From NCBI GenBank assembly GCA_014905825.1, contig JACGCN010000041.1:186001-250000 (forward strand): a stretch of DNA of 64,000 nucleotides, read 5' to 3'. Made by a program: the position numbers and the translations under genes. This stretch comes from Lyophyllum atratum. Its lineage: Eukaryota > Basidiomycota > Agaricomycetes > Agaricales > Lyophyllaceae. A model generated the notes under the pieces. It worked only from the letters and a program-made list of their open reading frames with translations, was not told the origin of the DNA and ran no database searches. Of the stretch, positions 1 through 10,600 are shown one piece after another (the first letter of the stretch is position 1; each line of letters begins with the position of its first letter).

Positions 1-2929
1 TTGGTGGGACGCAGCCTATTTTCACGAGATTCAAGTTCTCCTCAGAACTGTGGCCAGCGGCCACTGACCACTATCGGTTACCGAAGAGGTCGGTGAATAA
101 AGAATTTTCGGCAAGTGACCCGATTGTACTCACTGTTCCGAATACAATGACAGTCAGCCCACAGGCACAAATGAACAGTAGAACCCATATATTTCGGTCG
201 TAAAGAGCGTATGTTCGCATAATGAGAAGAACTGCGTTTTGAAAGTATGCAAGTGACAGTCTGTCAGGGCTAAGTATATTGGATTGGATTAACTGGATTA
301 CTCACTGCCGACGATGACCTGAATTGCGACCGCAAGGTATTGATGGTAAGAGGAGAGTGCATGGCATCTGAATAGGTGGACACTTTAGACCATGTATGCG
401 GAGGGATATGTTACACACATCTTTAATTCCGACGTCTGGTACACCGGCATCCACGACAACCCAAACGGCGGAAAACGCACAGGCTCCATTGCCATAACTA
501 ACAAACTGACCTCCATCCAGAGACGAGCGGCCAAAACCGTCACAGGTTCCCTCAGTACCACCGCCGGCGACGTCCTGGACGTCCACGCTAACCTCCTCCC
601 CATAGACCTCCTGTACCATAAAGTCCTCCATCGCGCAGCCGTCCGTCTCGCCTCCCTCCCCCCATCTCACCCCCTCCACGGCCCAGTCCGCAAAGCCGCA
701 AGACGCTATGTGAGACGACATCGCTCGCCCCTCCACAGCCTCTTCTTCGTCACCGGCGTCTCTCCCACCGAGATTGAAACAGTCCTCCCTACACGACGCA
801 GACCAAACTACACCCCCTCCTTCACTACGGACATCAGAGGTAGTAAGGATGAGGCACTCGAGAACGCCGACCGTATCCATCAGGAAGCCCCCATCTCCGT
901 GTACTGCGACGGATCCGGCTACGAAGGCGGCGTGGGCGCCTCCGCGGTGCTCTTCGTCAACGGTGCCGAGAAGTCCTCCCTCCAATACCACCTCGGACCC
1001 ATCACCCATCACACCGTATACGAAGCGGAAATCGTTGGATTCACCCTCGCACTTCACCTTCTATCCAAGTTGGGACGCCAACTAACCTCCCTTACAGTGA
1101 TAGGTAGCGACAGCCAGGCCGCTATCCGTGCCCTCAACAACCAACGCCCTCACCCGGCCCACTACCTCCTCGATCGTGTCCACTCCGCCGCCGAACACCT
1201 TCACATGAAACAGGATCGCCTCATCAACGCAGTCCGTCGCCGCGAGGCGACCCGCAGAAACCGCCCTTGGACAGCTCGCTCCCGCAAGGTCATCGACCTT
1301 CAGATTATCTGGACCCCCGGCCACATGGAGTTCGACCCCAATGAACGCGCCGACGAAATCGCCAAGGAGGCCGCCCAAGGCACTTCGAGTCCCTCTGAAC
1401 TCCTCCCAGCCTACCTCAAGCGGAAACCCCTCCCAGCCAGTATCCCAGCCCTCCGCCAGGAACACCTCGCCAACCTCCAGAATCGCTGGAAGCAACGCTG
1501 GAAAAAGTCCCCTCGTTTCGCTGCTATTGACGTTATTGACAGTTCCCTACCCTCGAAGAAGTTTCTTAGACTGGTCCAGTACCTCGACCGACATCGATCA
1601 GCAATTGTCGCCCAACTACGGACTGGCCACATGCCCCTGAACCGGTACCTATTTCGCATCCATCGATCCGAGACACCCTCATGCCCCCACTGCGGTGGCA
1701 TCACCGTCGAAACCATCCGCCACTACCTCCTGGTCTGCCCACACTACCAGCACGAGCGTCACCGCCACCTCCGCCGCCCCCTGAAGCGCAAAGCTGAGTC
1801 GATATCCTATATCCTTTCCAACCCCGATGCTCTCATTCACCTTATCAGGTTCGTTCACGCCACCAAGCGATTCAACACCTCAGCTGAATCCGCGCGCAAA
1901 CTCCTGCCGGAGAAGATGACCGACTTCGCCAGAAGTCTCCGGAACCCGGACCACACCCGGAACCCCCTCCTCTTTACTGACATTTAGCAGACGCCCCCGA
2001 CGTCTCCTCCCCCCGTACGATAGCTTCTCACCTCTGCGGTGGCAAGCTTTCCCCCCGGGGTTTTGATGCTACCCCGCAGAGCCGTTCGTAGCTAACGTCT
2101 CCTTACCCAAACTTACCTCACCCCCCCTTACCTTCCGACGGCACTCGACTCTTAGGCCCTCCATAATCTTGAACCTTAAACATTCACTCCTACTTTGGTT
2201 GGGCGCACCGTCGTGCTGCTCGTCTTACCACCGCCTGCCTCGCAGGCCCTCGTCGCCGACACCACCACTTCACACACCGATGCATTCTTCAGGACCTAGA
2301 GGGTAGGGGCAGCCTAAAACGGCGGTGGATACGCCGGCTCACTCATTCTCCGCATAGCGGGGGGGTGTGGCATTCTGGGCCCTACGTACTTAGAATAACT
2401 AACTACCTGACCACATGTAAACTGCACCAAGGGCGCAATGCGCCTCGAGCAGAATAATATGATACAAAAAAAAAAAAAAAAAAACATCTTTAATTGTCAT
2501 CTTTAGGACGATGCAAATACGAAGAAAAGCGGCTCATCATCACATACCTCTTCAGTGTTTGAGTGTCGCGAATCCCAATAGTATTGAATCATGACTGGGA
2601 TATGGCCGAAAAGCGCAAGGTAGCGGTTTACGTAGAAGAAACTAGGGGCCCATGACAGAGGTGAAGACCAAAAACGTTGGACTTCAGCCGGCAACGTCAA
2701 CGTATAGTCGTAGTAGAGTATAACTAGGAAAATGAATAAGCTGAAAGGTAACATCGAGGAGAGCGGGTAATTTGTCTGTCTCACCAAAAGAGACAAGGTT
2801 GATGTAATTGCTGTGGTTTCTACAAAGATAAGGAAAGACAAAGTTCCGGTTATCAACGAGTTTAAACGGCGGGGAGAGATCATGAACGGACAACTGAGTT
2901 TGGATAGAAGCCTTCAAGTTGTCCACCAT
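1..2929 (-). CDS. DUF6533 membrane protein, 3' end off the window, interrupted by a LINE
   Basis: Exons read on the minus strand: 2929-2785, 2723-2548, a 2-nt exon AT, 367-306, 231-134 and 70-1 (cut by the window edge). The translation shows the DUF6533 signature in order: NYINLVSF, then YYDYTLTLPAEVQRFW, then NRYLALFGHIPV, a Cys followed by SSYHQYLAVAIQVIVG, then RTYALYDRN, then a GTW...GC segment. This family of multi-pass proteins of unknown function is greatly expanded in Agaricomycetes. The intron between exons 2 and 4 now holds a 2.06-kb LINE. The frame closes only if the 2-nt exon is used: the removed pieces would then be 60 and 51 nt, which is normal here, whereas a single junction would leave the frame off by one. 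Whether the occupied allele still yields functional mRNA cannot be told from sequence. The start ATG at 2929 is the first in frame. Family call is strong; the splice path across the LINE is inferred. Confidence 0.75.
417..428. repeat. Target-site duplication, left copy
   Basis: ACATCTTTAATT; identical to the sequence following the LINE at 2484-2495. On the minus (gene) strand it contains an intron 3' end, the 2-nt exon AT and the GT of the next donor. Confidence 0.9.
429..1987 (+). pseudogene. LINE ORF2 C-terminus: RT end, RNase H and CCHC-like zinc knuckle
   Basis: This is an uninterrupted frame of about 519 codons inside the LINE. Its first part resembles the thumb/connection region that follows the reverse transcriptase of Tad/I-type elements. 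An RNase H domain follows, with the expected acidic residues in VYCDGSG, YEAEIVGF, IGSDSQAA and WTPGHMEFDPNERADEIA. Near the end is a zinc knuckle, CPHCGG...HYLLVCPHY. The catalytic reverse-transcriptase core is missing, so the copy cannot move by itself. The open frame runs upstream to an ATG at 392, but the first 12 codons are host DNA and target-site duplication, so that ATG is accidental. Confidence 0.85.
429..2484 (+). mobile_element. 5'-truncated non-LTR retrotransposon (Tad/I-like LINE)
   Basis: The element runs from 429 to a 19-A tail at 2466-2484. It is flanked by a perfect 12-bp direct repeat (ACATCTTTAATT at 417-428; its second copy starts at 2484, so the terminal A is shared with the tail). 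That is the signature of target-primed reverse transcription. The 5' part (ORF1, endonuclease and most of the reverse transcriptase) is absent. About 480 nt of 3' UTR follow the stop codon. It inserted antisense into an intron of the DUF6533 gene. The intact reading frame and exact target-site duplication suggest a fairly recent event. Confidence 0.9.
2484..2495. repeat. Target-site duplication, right copy
   Basis: Second copy of ACATCTTTAATT, directly after the LINE poly-A tail. The first A is shared with the tail, so the strict duplication is 11-12 bp. Confidence 0.9.
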
Positions 2930-3311
2930 CGAGTCAGGATTCCCGAGAGCGAGGTTCGGGTATGCAGTGATAAGATACTTGACCTCAGCCCTTCATCTGA
3001 GGGTCAAACGAAAAGCGAGAGGTATGGTGGCGAGAGGACAGGAACTGCCAGAAGGGTGAAAGGCTCATGATCGTGTGCACAGACTCGGATGAAGAAGACA
3101 TGCCAAAAGATCCATTCCCAGCTATGGGCGATCAGATCGAAGATCATTTCCAGGTGATCAGGGAATCCGTAAGCCCGCCGAAGTGTGCCGAGGTAGGCCA
3201 CTTTCCTCATTGTATACGATTGGTGTATTATTCTGATGCAGAGTGCCAGCCGCCAGGAGGACTCGGGAGTCGTAGACATTTCAGCATGATATCAATGATA
3301 ACATGCGTCAC
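2930..3311. other. No gene recognised
   Basis: Upstream of the DUF6533 gene. Short frames only, with no conserved motif or convincing splice pattern. Confidence 0.5.
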
Positions 3312-4204
3312 TCAGTGACGTTTGGCATATGTCACTGTGTACACTCCGGATCTGCAACCTGTAACAACGTGGGGACTGCAGTGGAATAGAGTCAGGACCT
3401 GTACGCGTAAGAAACGATCTTCGATCATGAAGCCAGTCGATCTATATAGAGGTGATAATTGAGTTGTAGTCCCTCTGCCAAAAGAAGTCCGCGCCAAGCC
3501 CATGGAGAGAGAAGACGTGGGACACCATAAAGGGACAAGTGACTGGGCAGCCAGGCTGGAGCTAAGGGACCTCCTGGTACTGTTGAAAGGGCATCACTAC
3601 GTCAGTTGTCAAAACGACCTGAAACTAAGTGGACCGCCAAACCAGCTTGAAAACAGCATTGGCAGTTCGCCTTTGACTGATATTCACAACGTATCGTCTT
3701 CGAATTTGAGACGGTGGGATGGAATGAAGCCGTGATCCAAAAGAGCAGTCGGCGTTCCACAATGGTTAGACATTGAGTGCTTAGACTTAGGCGCGAACCG
3801 CGGAGACATACGTCGGCGGTGATACAGCGTCGAAGGGTGTGCGACGAGGCTTGCCCAGAGTTCGTGATTGGCAGCATCAAGGAATGAGCGATGTATGGGG
3901 ATGAGGCTTCCTTGGGGTATCCTAAGTAAGTATGCATCAAAATTTGGATGACTGCCACGAATAACTGTTCCAAAGACAGTATTAGGGCGTGTGGACTACC
4001 AAGGTTTGCTTCTATAGGCGTGATCGAGTATTCAGCGTCGAATTCCGGTAGGAAAAGTTTGCCAGACTCGATTGCAACCCAGCTATGATGTGAGTCAAAA
4101 ACGTGAATAAGTGCGAGGTAAATTTTATGGTTGACGAGGATCTTGGCAGATGAATCAACAATCGGCCAATGGACGGAGTTAACGGAGAAAGTGGTGTTAC
4201 TCAC
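3312..4204 (-). pseudogene. Possible decayed multi-pass membrane protein gene (DUF6534-like?)
   Basis: Minus-strand frames between 4204 and 3312 contain pieces that loosely recall DUF6534-type proteins: ILVNHKIYLALIHVFDSHHSW, then LSLEQLFVAVIQ, and at the far end VYTVTYAKRH, where the family has a VYxNSxLAxLN-like ending. I could not chain these into one open model with good splice sites, so this is either a decayed copy or chance resemblance. It sits directly upstream of the DUF6533 gene, and such families are often clustered. Low confidence. Confidence 0.25.
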
Positions 4205-4871
4205 TTCTTAATAAAGGGGTATGTACTTAGTACCGGGTAGTTGAGTCCTGAGCGGATGCTCACCAAGATACATAGAAGCCGGATGCAGGCACTGTAAACA
4301 AGATCTGCAGTTGATACACATGATCAACCATGTTCCAAGCCTAGGTGTAGATAGTGTCAAGACAGCGCTACTACAGAGCCGATCGTTTGATGAGTATCAA
4401 CTCGAGCCTGGGCACAACATATCAAAAGCTAACCAAAATGGCTTCTCAACTGAGGACCTGCGTCGACAGTCCATCACGATTGTATAAAGCGGAGTTCATT
4501 ATAAACAAGTGATGATTGAATTTCATGGAACGGGGCAACAAGATGACATGCGCATGTTGGCCAGCAGAGATGGCACCATTCCGTCGAATCGCGTAGGATT
4601 AGCTCAGGTTCCAAGACAGCCAGCTGCAAGAGGACTGCTAGAGTTGGGTTTCCTTCCCGAGAGTAAAAGGTATCCATGCCGAATTCTGCGCGACCCGAAA
4701 CACTTCACTGTTTACTGTTAATGAATCAGCCTGACGCCGGAGACCACGTATCCACCGAAGTTCGGTAGCAGATGTAGCGGTGTCGCTGTGACTAAGGCAG
4801 TAAAGCCGTTTGGCGAGGTCTCAATCGATATTTAGAGCTCTTCTTAGTGAATAAGAGGTTGGTCTTCGGCA
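4205..4871. other. No gene recognised
   Basis: Short overlapping frames on both strands without recognisable domains. It follows the 3' end of the RAD51D-like gene. Confidence 0.5.
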
Positions 4872-6145
4872 TTACGAATCGAGGTCGAGGATCTTTCCTT
4901 GGGATATCTTGAAGAGAGATCGTGATCCCGAAGGCTTGAGAAGGGGTTTAGTCAAAGCTGATAGGCCAGATGTGCAGCTCGTGATTACCGTAGTTTTAGA
5001 CCGCAAGACTTCAGCGGACCGGATTGTATATCCTGTTTCGCGATCTTGCATTCTATGCTCTGCAGGTTGCGCCAACCAAAGTGTGGCGTCGGACATAAAC
5101 GTGAATGAGGGGCCGAGCGCGGGCTTGCGGGCAGTGGAGGCGTTACTGGTGTGCCGATTGCTAGGATTGACAAATGTTGAATTGTTGATTACCTCCCCAG
5201 CGATCTAAGCCAAGGAATGAGGTTATGAAGTATAAGGTGGCTGCTCACCAAGATGGAACACGAATGGCTCTGAGCGAAGGTCCGCAACTGGCGTGTGAGG
5301 CTGGTCATGGTCGAGTGGCCCTGGGCAGAGACGGCGCTGAGGAGGGGGCTGAGTAATGGCGTGATAGCGTCTATTACAATACATGATAGGCGGTTTTCTG
5401 GTGAGGCGCTCAACTAGAGGCGGAGAGGTCATGAAGAGGTCGTGATAGCAGTTCATAGTACGTACGGTCAGAGAAGATTGCAGTTCCTCCAAGACATTAT
5501 ACGCGGCATCGATGTCAAACGCCAAGGAGATTTGCAACCTTTCCAGTGCGCTCGACGCGGCCTAATTTGGGTAGGGTATGAGAAAATCATTTGCTCGGAT
5601 AGAGGACGCTTGAGGTAACCTCTGTATGGAAAGATCCCAGTACAAGTGTGGCCTGTTCAACAGAGAAGTCTCCCGTCGTATCTATCCATACAACATTTCC
5701 AGTCGCAAATTCTGCAAGATGCCGAAGCACGACATTGAGAGCGAGGGTCTGTTTCTGCTCAGCTGTGGGACCAGAAAAAGACCGCATTACGCACAGTCTT
5801 TCCAGATTGTTTGTCTCCTGAGATCTCGATAACGCGTCGCTGACCAAAGCCACCTAGGAGTTGGTCCAAGCCTTCCACGCCACTGGGAAGCACAGGGGCC
5901 CCACTATCTGCTTGCAGCTCCAGCTTCAACATATCTGCCCCAGAAATTCCCTGAGCAGAAGCCAGCTCTCTTACCCGGGATACTGTTTCTTCGAGATCAC
6001 TGAGAGCTATAGTTCCATGGGGTAACAGGCGGTAGACTTCAGTAGTTGGCCTGAATAAAAGGTCGGTGTCTGTCCGTATGCCATTTCTATCAAGGCAAGA
6101 CACTAGCTCAGTAGGTAGGGATGGTATGAGGGCTGCAAGGCGCAT
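4872..6145 (-). CDS. RAD51D-like RecA-family recombination ATPase
   Basis: Five exons: 6145-5795, 5748-5620, 5561-5466, 5413-5249 and 5192-4872 (353 aa). An N-terminal helical region is followed by LPSGVEGLDQLLGGF and Walker A GDKQSGKT (split by a 46-nt intron right after GKT, then TLALNVVLRHLAEF). IDTTGDFSVEQA comes next, then Walker B CIVIDAITPLLSPLL, and the C-terminal KPALGPSFTFMSDATLWLA typical of RAD51D-type paralogs. The product is expected to act in homologous recombination in the nucleus with other RAD51 paralogs. The last exon contains a 54-nt, frame-neutral GTAATC...CTCAAG segment with a TGACTAA-like branch site, so it may be a sixth intron (335 aa). Its start lies 186 bp from the divergent small membrane protein gene. 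Family assignment is good; the specific paralog is slightly less certain. Confidence 0.85.
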
Positions 6146-6331
6146 GAAGCAGTATTTGCAAAAATATGTGAATGGATTGCGTTGAACAGATGATGTCCAT
6201 GGACCAAGTCCATTCTTTGTTCCTACTTGCACCTGCTTCCCAACGACTATCAGAATCAACAAGCCGGAGGTGCACGCGTTACGTAAGCTTTACTCGTTCA
6301 TTGTTCGCAACAGCATCCACACGTCCTCGTC
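6146..6331. promoter_or_regulatory. Divergent promoter, RAD51D-like / small membrane protein
   Basis: 186 bp separate the two start codons on opposite strands, so both promoters and 5' UTRs must fit here. No specific motif is claimed. Confidence 0.5.
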
Positions 6332-6789
6332 ATGGTGAGTCCGCCCCATATATCCACGTAACTTGCTACTGAAGCTCCAGTAGGGTGGAGCTCCTAGATA
6401 TCCATATCCAAAGTTCGTCTGGTCACCCGCAGGTGTGTTCAGCAGTGCTTGATGGAACTGTTTATGTATACCAAACCATGGAACTACTAGGTGGCTGGTG
6501 GACGCGGCCCTCAAACTGGAGATCTAACACGGCAATTGCATTTGCTGGTATTCTTGCTGTCACGTACGGAGTTTGGAACATTAGCGCAGAGAAAGAGGTT
6601 GGTGATGCTCTCTTCTCCCGTCCAGGACCTTTCTGAACGTCGTAACAGTACCGGACTAATCCACCTAATCGACCGATACCTTCCATGATGGTACGCTCTT
6701 CTTGCCTCGTTGATTGTAAGCCATGCTCATAGACTACCTCGTTCTAGTGGACCAAACAATACCGAGACGCAAACACAGAGGGAAAGTAA
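6332..6789 (+). CDS. Small single-pass, probably mitochondrial membrane protein (80 aa)
   Basis: Five exons: 6332-6334 (only the ATG), 6384-6432, 6491-6597, 6649-6690 and 6748-6789. Introns are 49, 58, 51 and 57 nt and all phases agree. The protein starts MGGAPRYPYPKFVWSP. It then has GGWWTRPSNWRSNTAIAF, one hydrophobic helix (AFAGILAVTYGVW), a charged SAEKE turn and a Pro-rich RPIPSMMWTKQY end. I know this layout from conserved uncharacterised fungal proteins of respiratory-chain accessory-subunit size, but I cannot name it. The short frames that overlap it do not show it because exons 1, 4 and 5 are tiny. Confidence 0.7.
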
Positions 6790-7208
6790 CTGTTATCTAG
6801 ACAACAGCTCCTCCGGCCTTTGTATTGCTTCACGAAAACAATTTAAACATTCAAAACCTCATTGTTGTTGAAGCAGAGTTATCTCGTTTTTGCAACTTCT
6901 GAAGACCTGAAGGAACAACCCAACGATAGCCTCATCGTATCTGAAAAGATAACGGGATATTGGCTATGACAGACAGCGATTGCACGCGACACCTGCCTTC
7001 CTTGACAACAAGACGGAAGAACATTTGCAAGCCAGTTGATGTCCTGGGTTTCAAAGTGAGCCTTGTGCAGTCGTACGGCAGATTATGGAGCCTCTACCGG
7101 CAGAGCGCGTGGATGACTTTACATTGCAGGTAAGATACTAATAATACAGTGGTGCAAGCTCATTCCGAAATACGAATAAAAATATCTGCCCTCTCTTGTC
7201 TTCGTCTG
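6790..7208. other. Intergenic, nothing recognised
   Basis: Lies between two converging genes (the small membrane protein and ECO1), so it should hold both 3' UTRs. Relatively A+T rich. Confidence 0.5.
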
Positions 7209-8281
7209 TCACTCTTCGTAGATGCGCACCCCTCCTCCGCCCCATCCCATCATAACTGCATTCCCATCACCAGTAGGCTGGGTGAAAGCGACCTGGCCTT
7301 TTCGCGGATCCAGGGGACATCCGTGGATAAACGTCTCAGCGGCAGCAGACAAAAGATGGCGGGCAATTCCCCGACGACGATGCGTGGAGGGGACGAAGAG
7401 CCTTGATATTCCAAGCGGCGTTGGTAATGGTGTCGGATGACAGAACAGACCCGTGCTTGTATCCACTGCTATGAGGCTCGCCGTTGGAGGGGCAGTGGTA
7501 TCGGAAGACGATTGGGTGGCCTCTTTGCATTCTGCCGGAGAAGCAATCGCCATTGCGGTAGAGATGCGCTGTGCGATTACGCAGCCTGCGATTTTCTCGC
7601 GTCCCGACGCGGTTAAAGATGGAAGAAGGAATAAATATGCCTTGGACTCGCGAATGATCTCGGGCGTGAGGGGTGGCGAAGAGAGTGTCAGATTGATAGT
7701 TTCGAGAAGTGAGGTTAACTTGGACAATACGAGGATCGTTAAGTCGCGTTGAACACTCTAGTGAAATGATGGCATACCTTGGATCCAATTTTTCCACCAG
7801 CATCCGCTTTAAAGTAGATGATCCTCCCCTTTTTACCATCCTTCAGCCGAACACCACTTGCAACCTGTACAATGCCACTCTTCATCATCTCCTTCTCCTC
7901 TTCTCGTCCCCATTCCATGCCCCTTTGAATCCTTGCGCACTGTGTCCGATGCAGACTTTCGTCATCTGGAGCGCCTTTGGTGTACGATAGGCCACACTGG
8001 GGACAGGCTCGCAGGACCGGTTGGTCGATGCAAAAGTGCAACTGGGTGAGGGTTTTCTGCTTTGTGCTCTCCTTCAGGTTTTCCTTGGATTTCAAGAGAG
8101 TTTTTGCGCGTTTGAGAGGTGGGCGAGAGTCTTCGACTGATATATTGGACTGCTCCTGAAGGGGCCGCTTTCGCTTCGGTGAGGATGTATCCAATGGGGG
8201 AGATGACGAGGAAACCGAAGAGGAAGAGCGTGCAAAAGAGCTCTTCTTGGAGCCGTAGGTGCGCTTGACTGTTGATGACAT
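7209..8281 (-). CDS. ECO1: Sister-chromatid cohesion N-acetyltransferase Eco1/Ctf7
   Basis: Two exons, 8281-7778 and 7718-7209, with a 59-nt intron (337 aa). After a basic, Ser-rich N-terminus comes the single C2H2 zinc finger CPQCGLSYTKG...LHRTQC near residue 105. The C-terminal GNAT acetyltransferase part ends with GISRLFVPSTHRRRGIARHLL, FIHGCPLD and VAFTQPTGDG, matching the Eco1/ESCO acetyl-CoA and substrate-binding region. The enzyme acetylates the SMC3 cohesin subunit in S phase so that cohesion becomes established. ATG 8281 was preferred; another in-frame ATG at 8302 would add seven residues. Length and domain order are usual for the family. Confidence 0.9.
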
Positions 8282-8744
8282 GTTGGTGAGAGACGAGTAC
8301 ATGTTTCTGACTCCAGACTTGTGTTGATTGCTAAAGCGTGTTATTTATTCTTGTTTGCACCAACGCGTCTCATCACGTGTCAAAAACACCAATTTCCTCG
8401 AGTTCTGCCTCCAACTCCCAAGTCAGCTCCAAGTACACAATCCACGATGAAGGCGGGTTCAACGGGCGGAGGAGTATCGCTACTCCTCCTGGATAATGGC
8501 ACCAAAGTCTTCTGATCCTCAGTACTAAAGTTTGAGCCGGAAGCTCTGACTAGCCATTGTCTCACGCGATGGAATGCAGCCAGCAGAGTATTGAATATGC
8601 GCCAATGTTCGAATATGCGCCAATGTAATTATTAGAAGTAAAAGCGGTACAGATACATAAAACGTCCTGGATATAGATACCTTCATAAATCACCGAATCT
8701 GTCGCGATGTTTAATTCCAGTTACTGAGTGCACACACGGGATAC
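8282..8744. other. Intergenic, ECO1 promoter and Serinc 3' UTR
   Basis: No gene seen. It contains a short direct repeat, GAATATGCGCCAATGT, twice in tandem near 8594-8626. Confidence 0.5.
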
Positions 8745-10600
8745 TCACCTGTCGGGCATAAGGGCTGGAGCAATCAGACTCCAGATGTACAGAAGCATAC
8801 ACATCCAACTCGATACGACTCTCATCCACATGGCCACCTCTGATCGTCCGATATAGACATCCGAGTCTGGGTCGACGGGCCCTGAGATGGGCTTCTTCGA
8901 AACAACATTCCTGGACATATGAATAAGATGACGAATATTTTCGAGGATAGAGAGATAGCTTACCAATCTGTTAGCAGCATGGCAACGTACATTGCTGCAA
9001 TGGCGAAGATGATGTGGAACCAGGAATACTGAAAGGAGGATCGTTAGCAGCCAGAAGGCCGGCAGAAAGCCTGAGCTTACGTTGTATCGTGTGCCAGATC
9101 GTTCGTCATCCCGAGTTTCACCAACAACCTCGTCCTCATCGTCAGAATTCTCCTCGTCCAAGGCTGATGCTGGGATGGCACTGTCATTATGGGAGATCAG
9201 TCAACGCCAGACAAGTCCAAAAATTTAAATTCATACCCAGCATTCACTGCAGCCAACAGAGCTTGATAACGAGGCGTTTCGGTTCTGCCAGGTTGTGTCG
9301 TCACATACCCCAGCTCGGAATGTCCATTCTCATCGTCATCGGGCAATTGTACCCTGCCCTTCTTGCCTTGGCCTACCAAAACACGGCTTTGGGTAGCCGC
9401 GCGTGACGTGGAATATGCGATGGCCAAAAATGTGAATATCCCTCCAAAGATGACGACAGCCTTGCGAGTACCCTTTCCGTTTCGTAGAGGGTTGCAGGAC
9501 TGAGATTCATGGGTGTGGTTGCTGACTGCTGAAACAATGAGGTAGGTGCAGTAAGCGGCAACCATGCCTGCTTGGGAGAGTCCTGAGCGGGGATTGTACT
9601 CCTGGACGGTCGGGTGGACACATAGAATTGTTATGAGGAGGCAGAGAGCGAGGTTGAAGGATATGAAGAAGCGATTGAGGGTACAGTCCGAGCCTGCGAA
9701 GTAGGCGTAGAGAAGACCCGTGAGAGTGAAGGTGAAGATGTACATGGCGGCGGTGGAAAGGATGAGGACCCACTGCCAGAAATTGGACGAAGTTGGTGAG
9801 TTCTCCCAATTCTCGAGGCAGGTTTCGGACCAGGAGTGGGCAAAATCAACCAGGAGAACAAGACCGAGGAGAATGAATATTGTTGCGCCAATCAGTGCCA
9901 CGTAGTTTCCCCAAAACATAAAGAAACCGTTTGGAATGAAGAAGGAAACCGCAACGAGGATCAACCAGAGCAGAACTTTCGGACCCCACCAACTAGGAGC
10001 TTGATCAGTGAGAGATTCGGCAAGATAGAAATGAACCATACCCATTCTGTATAGCTGCGCGTTTGTCCCGGGTATCTTTGACGCCAATGAGAGATAGACT
10101 GAGGATTAAATGAAAGAGCGAAAGGGCAAAACAGATCCGGTGAATCTGGCTGGAGTATTAGATAGTGACAGGGCGGGTAGCGTAGTGGCACGTACAGCGA
10201 GCACTCCATAACACTTCTCGTCGGCGCAGTCCATCTTTATATATCCGACACTCCATTTCTCAATTTGCTTAATCGCTAGGTCTGTCTTCATAACCCACGC
10301 CAGAATTGAATTGAGGGAGAATATGATCTAATTAGCAGCAATGACCATAAGTGTTCAGATCATCGAAGAGAGAGAACGCCGCCAAACTTACTGCGAATCC
10401 TACGCGAGTTGCTATGGAGGAATTGCAGTTGCAGGACTTGAAGAACATGGAGGCTGCTGCGGGTTAATTCATTGCACACAAGGGATCAATGGAGTGGACT
10501 CGCCTGCTGTGGAAGTACAGAAGAACGCCAGGCCTGCTAAACAGGATGTTGCGACTGTCGTCAGGCCGCCCGCCAGCGGCAGAGATAAGAGCAAGCCCAT
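8745..10600 (-). CDS. Serinc/Tms1 family multi-pass membrane protein
   Basis: Eight exons: 10600-10504, 10453-10392, 10327-10196, 10145-10042, 9992-9237, 9180-9081, 9028-8964 and 8910-8745 (493 aa). The N-terminus MGLLLSLPLAGG, the Cys-rich CNCNSSIATR segment, GVLAIHRICFALSLFH, WWGPKVLLWLI and the C-terminal YSWFHIIFAIAAMYVAMLLT and MWMRVVSSWMCMLLYIWSL fit Serinc/Tms1 proteins, with about ten hydrophobic segments. Animal members were linked to serine incorporation into lipids and act as scramblases; the fungal role is less defined. Intron 1 (10503-10454) starts with GC (GCGAGT) rather than GT. It must be used to join the Cys-rich motif in frame. The family is certain, the exact function is not. 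Confidence 0.92.
10454..10503 (-). other. GC-AG intron in the Serinc gene
   Basis: Donor GCGAGT, acceptor CGCAGCAG, 50 nt. No GT donor gives the conserved reading frame. Confidence 0.75.

Noticed and set aside
392..428. ATG at 392 as start of the LINE protein
   Set aside because: The exact target-site duplication places 392-428 in host DNA; the fusion is accidental.
8380..8565. 61-codon minus-strand frame between ECO1 and Serinc
   Set aside because: Short, no homologous motif, and lies in the ECO1 promoter region.
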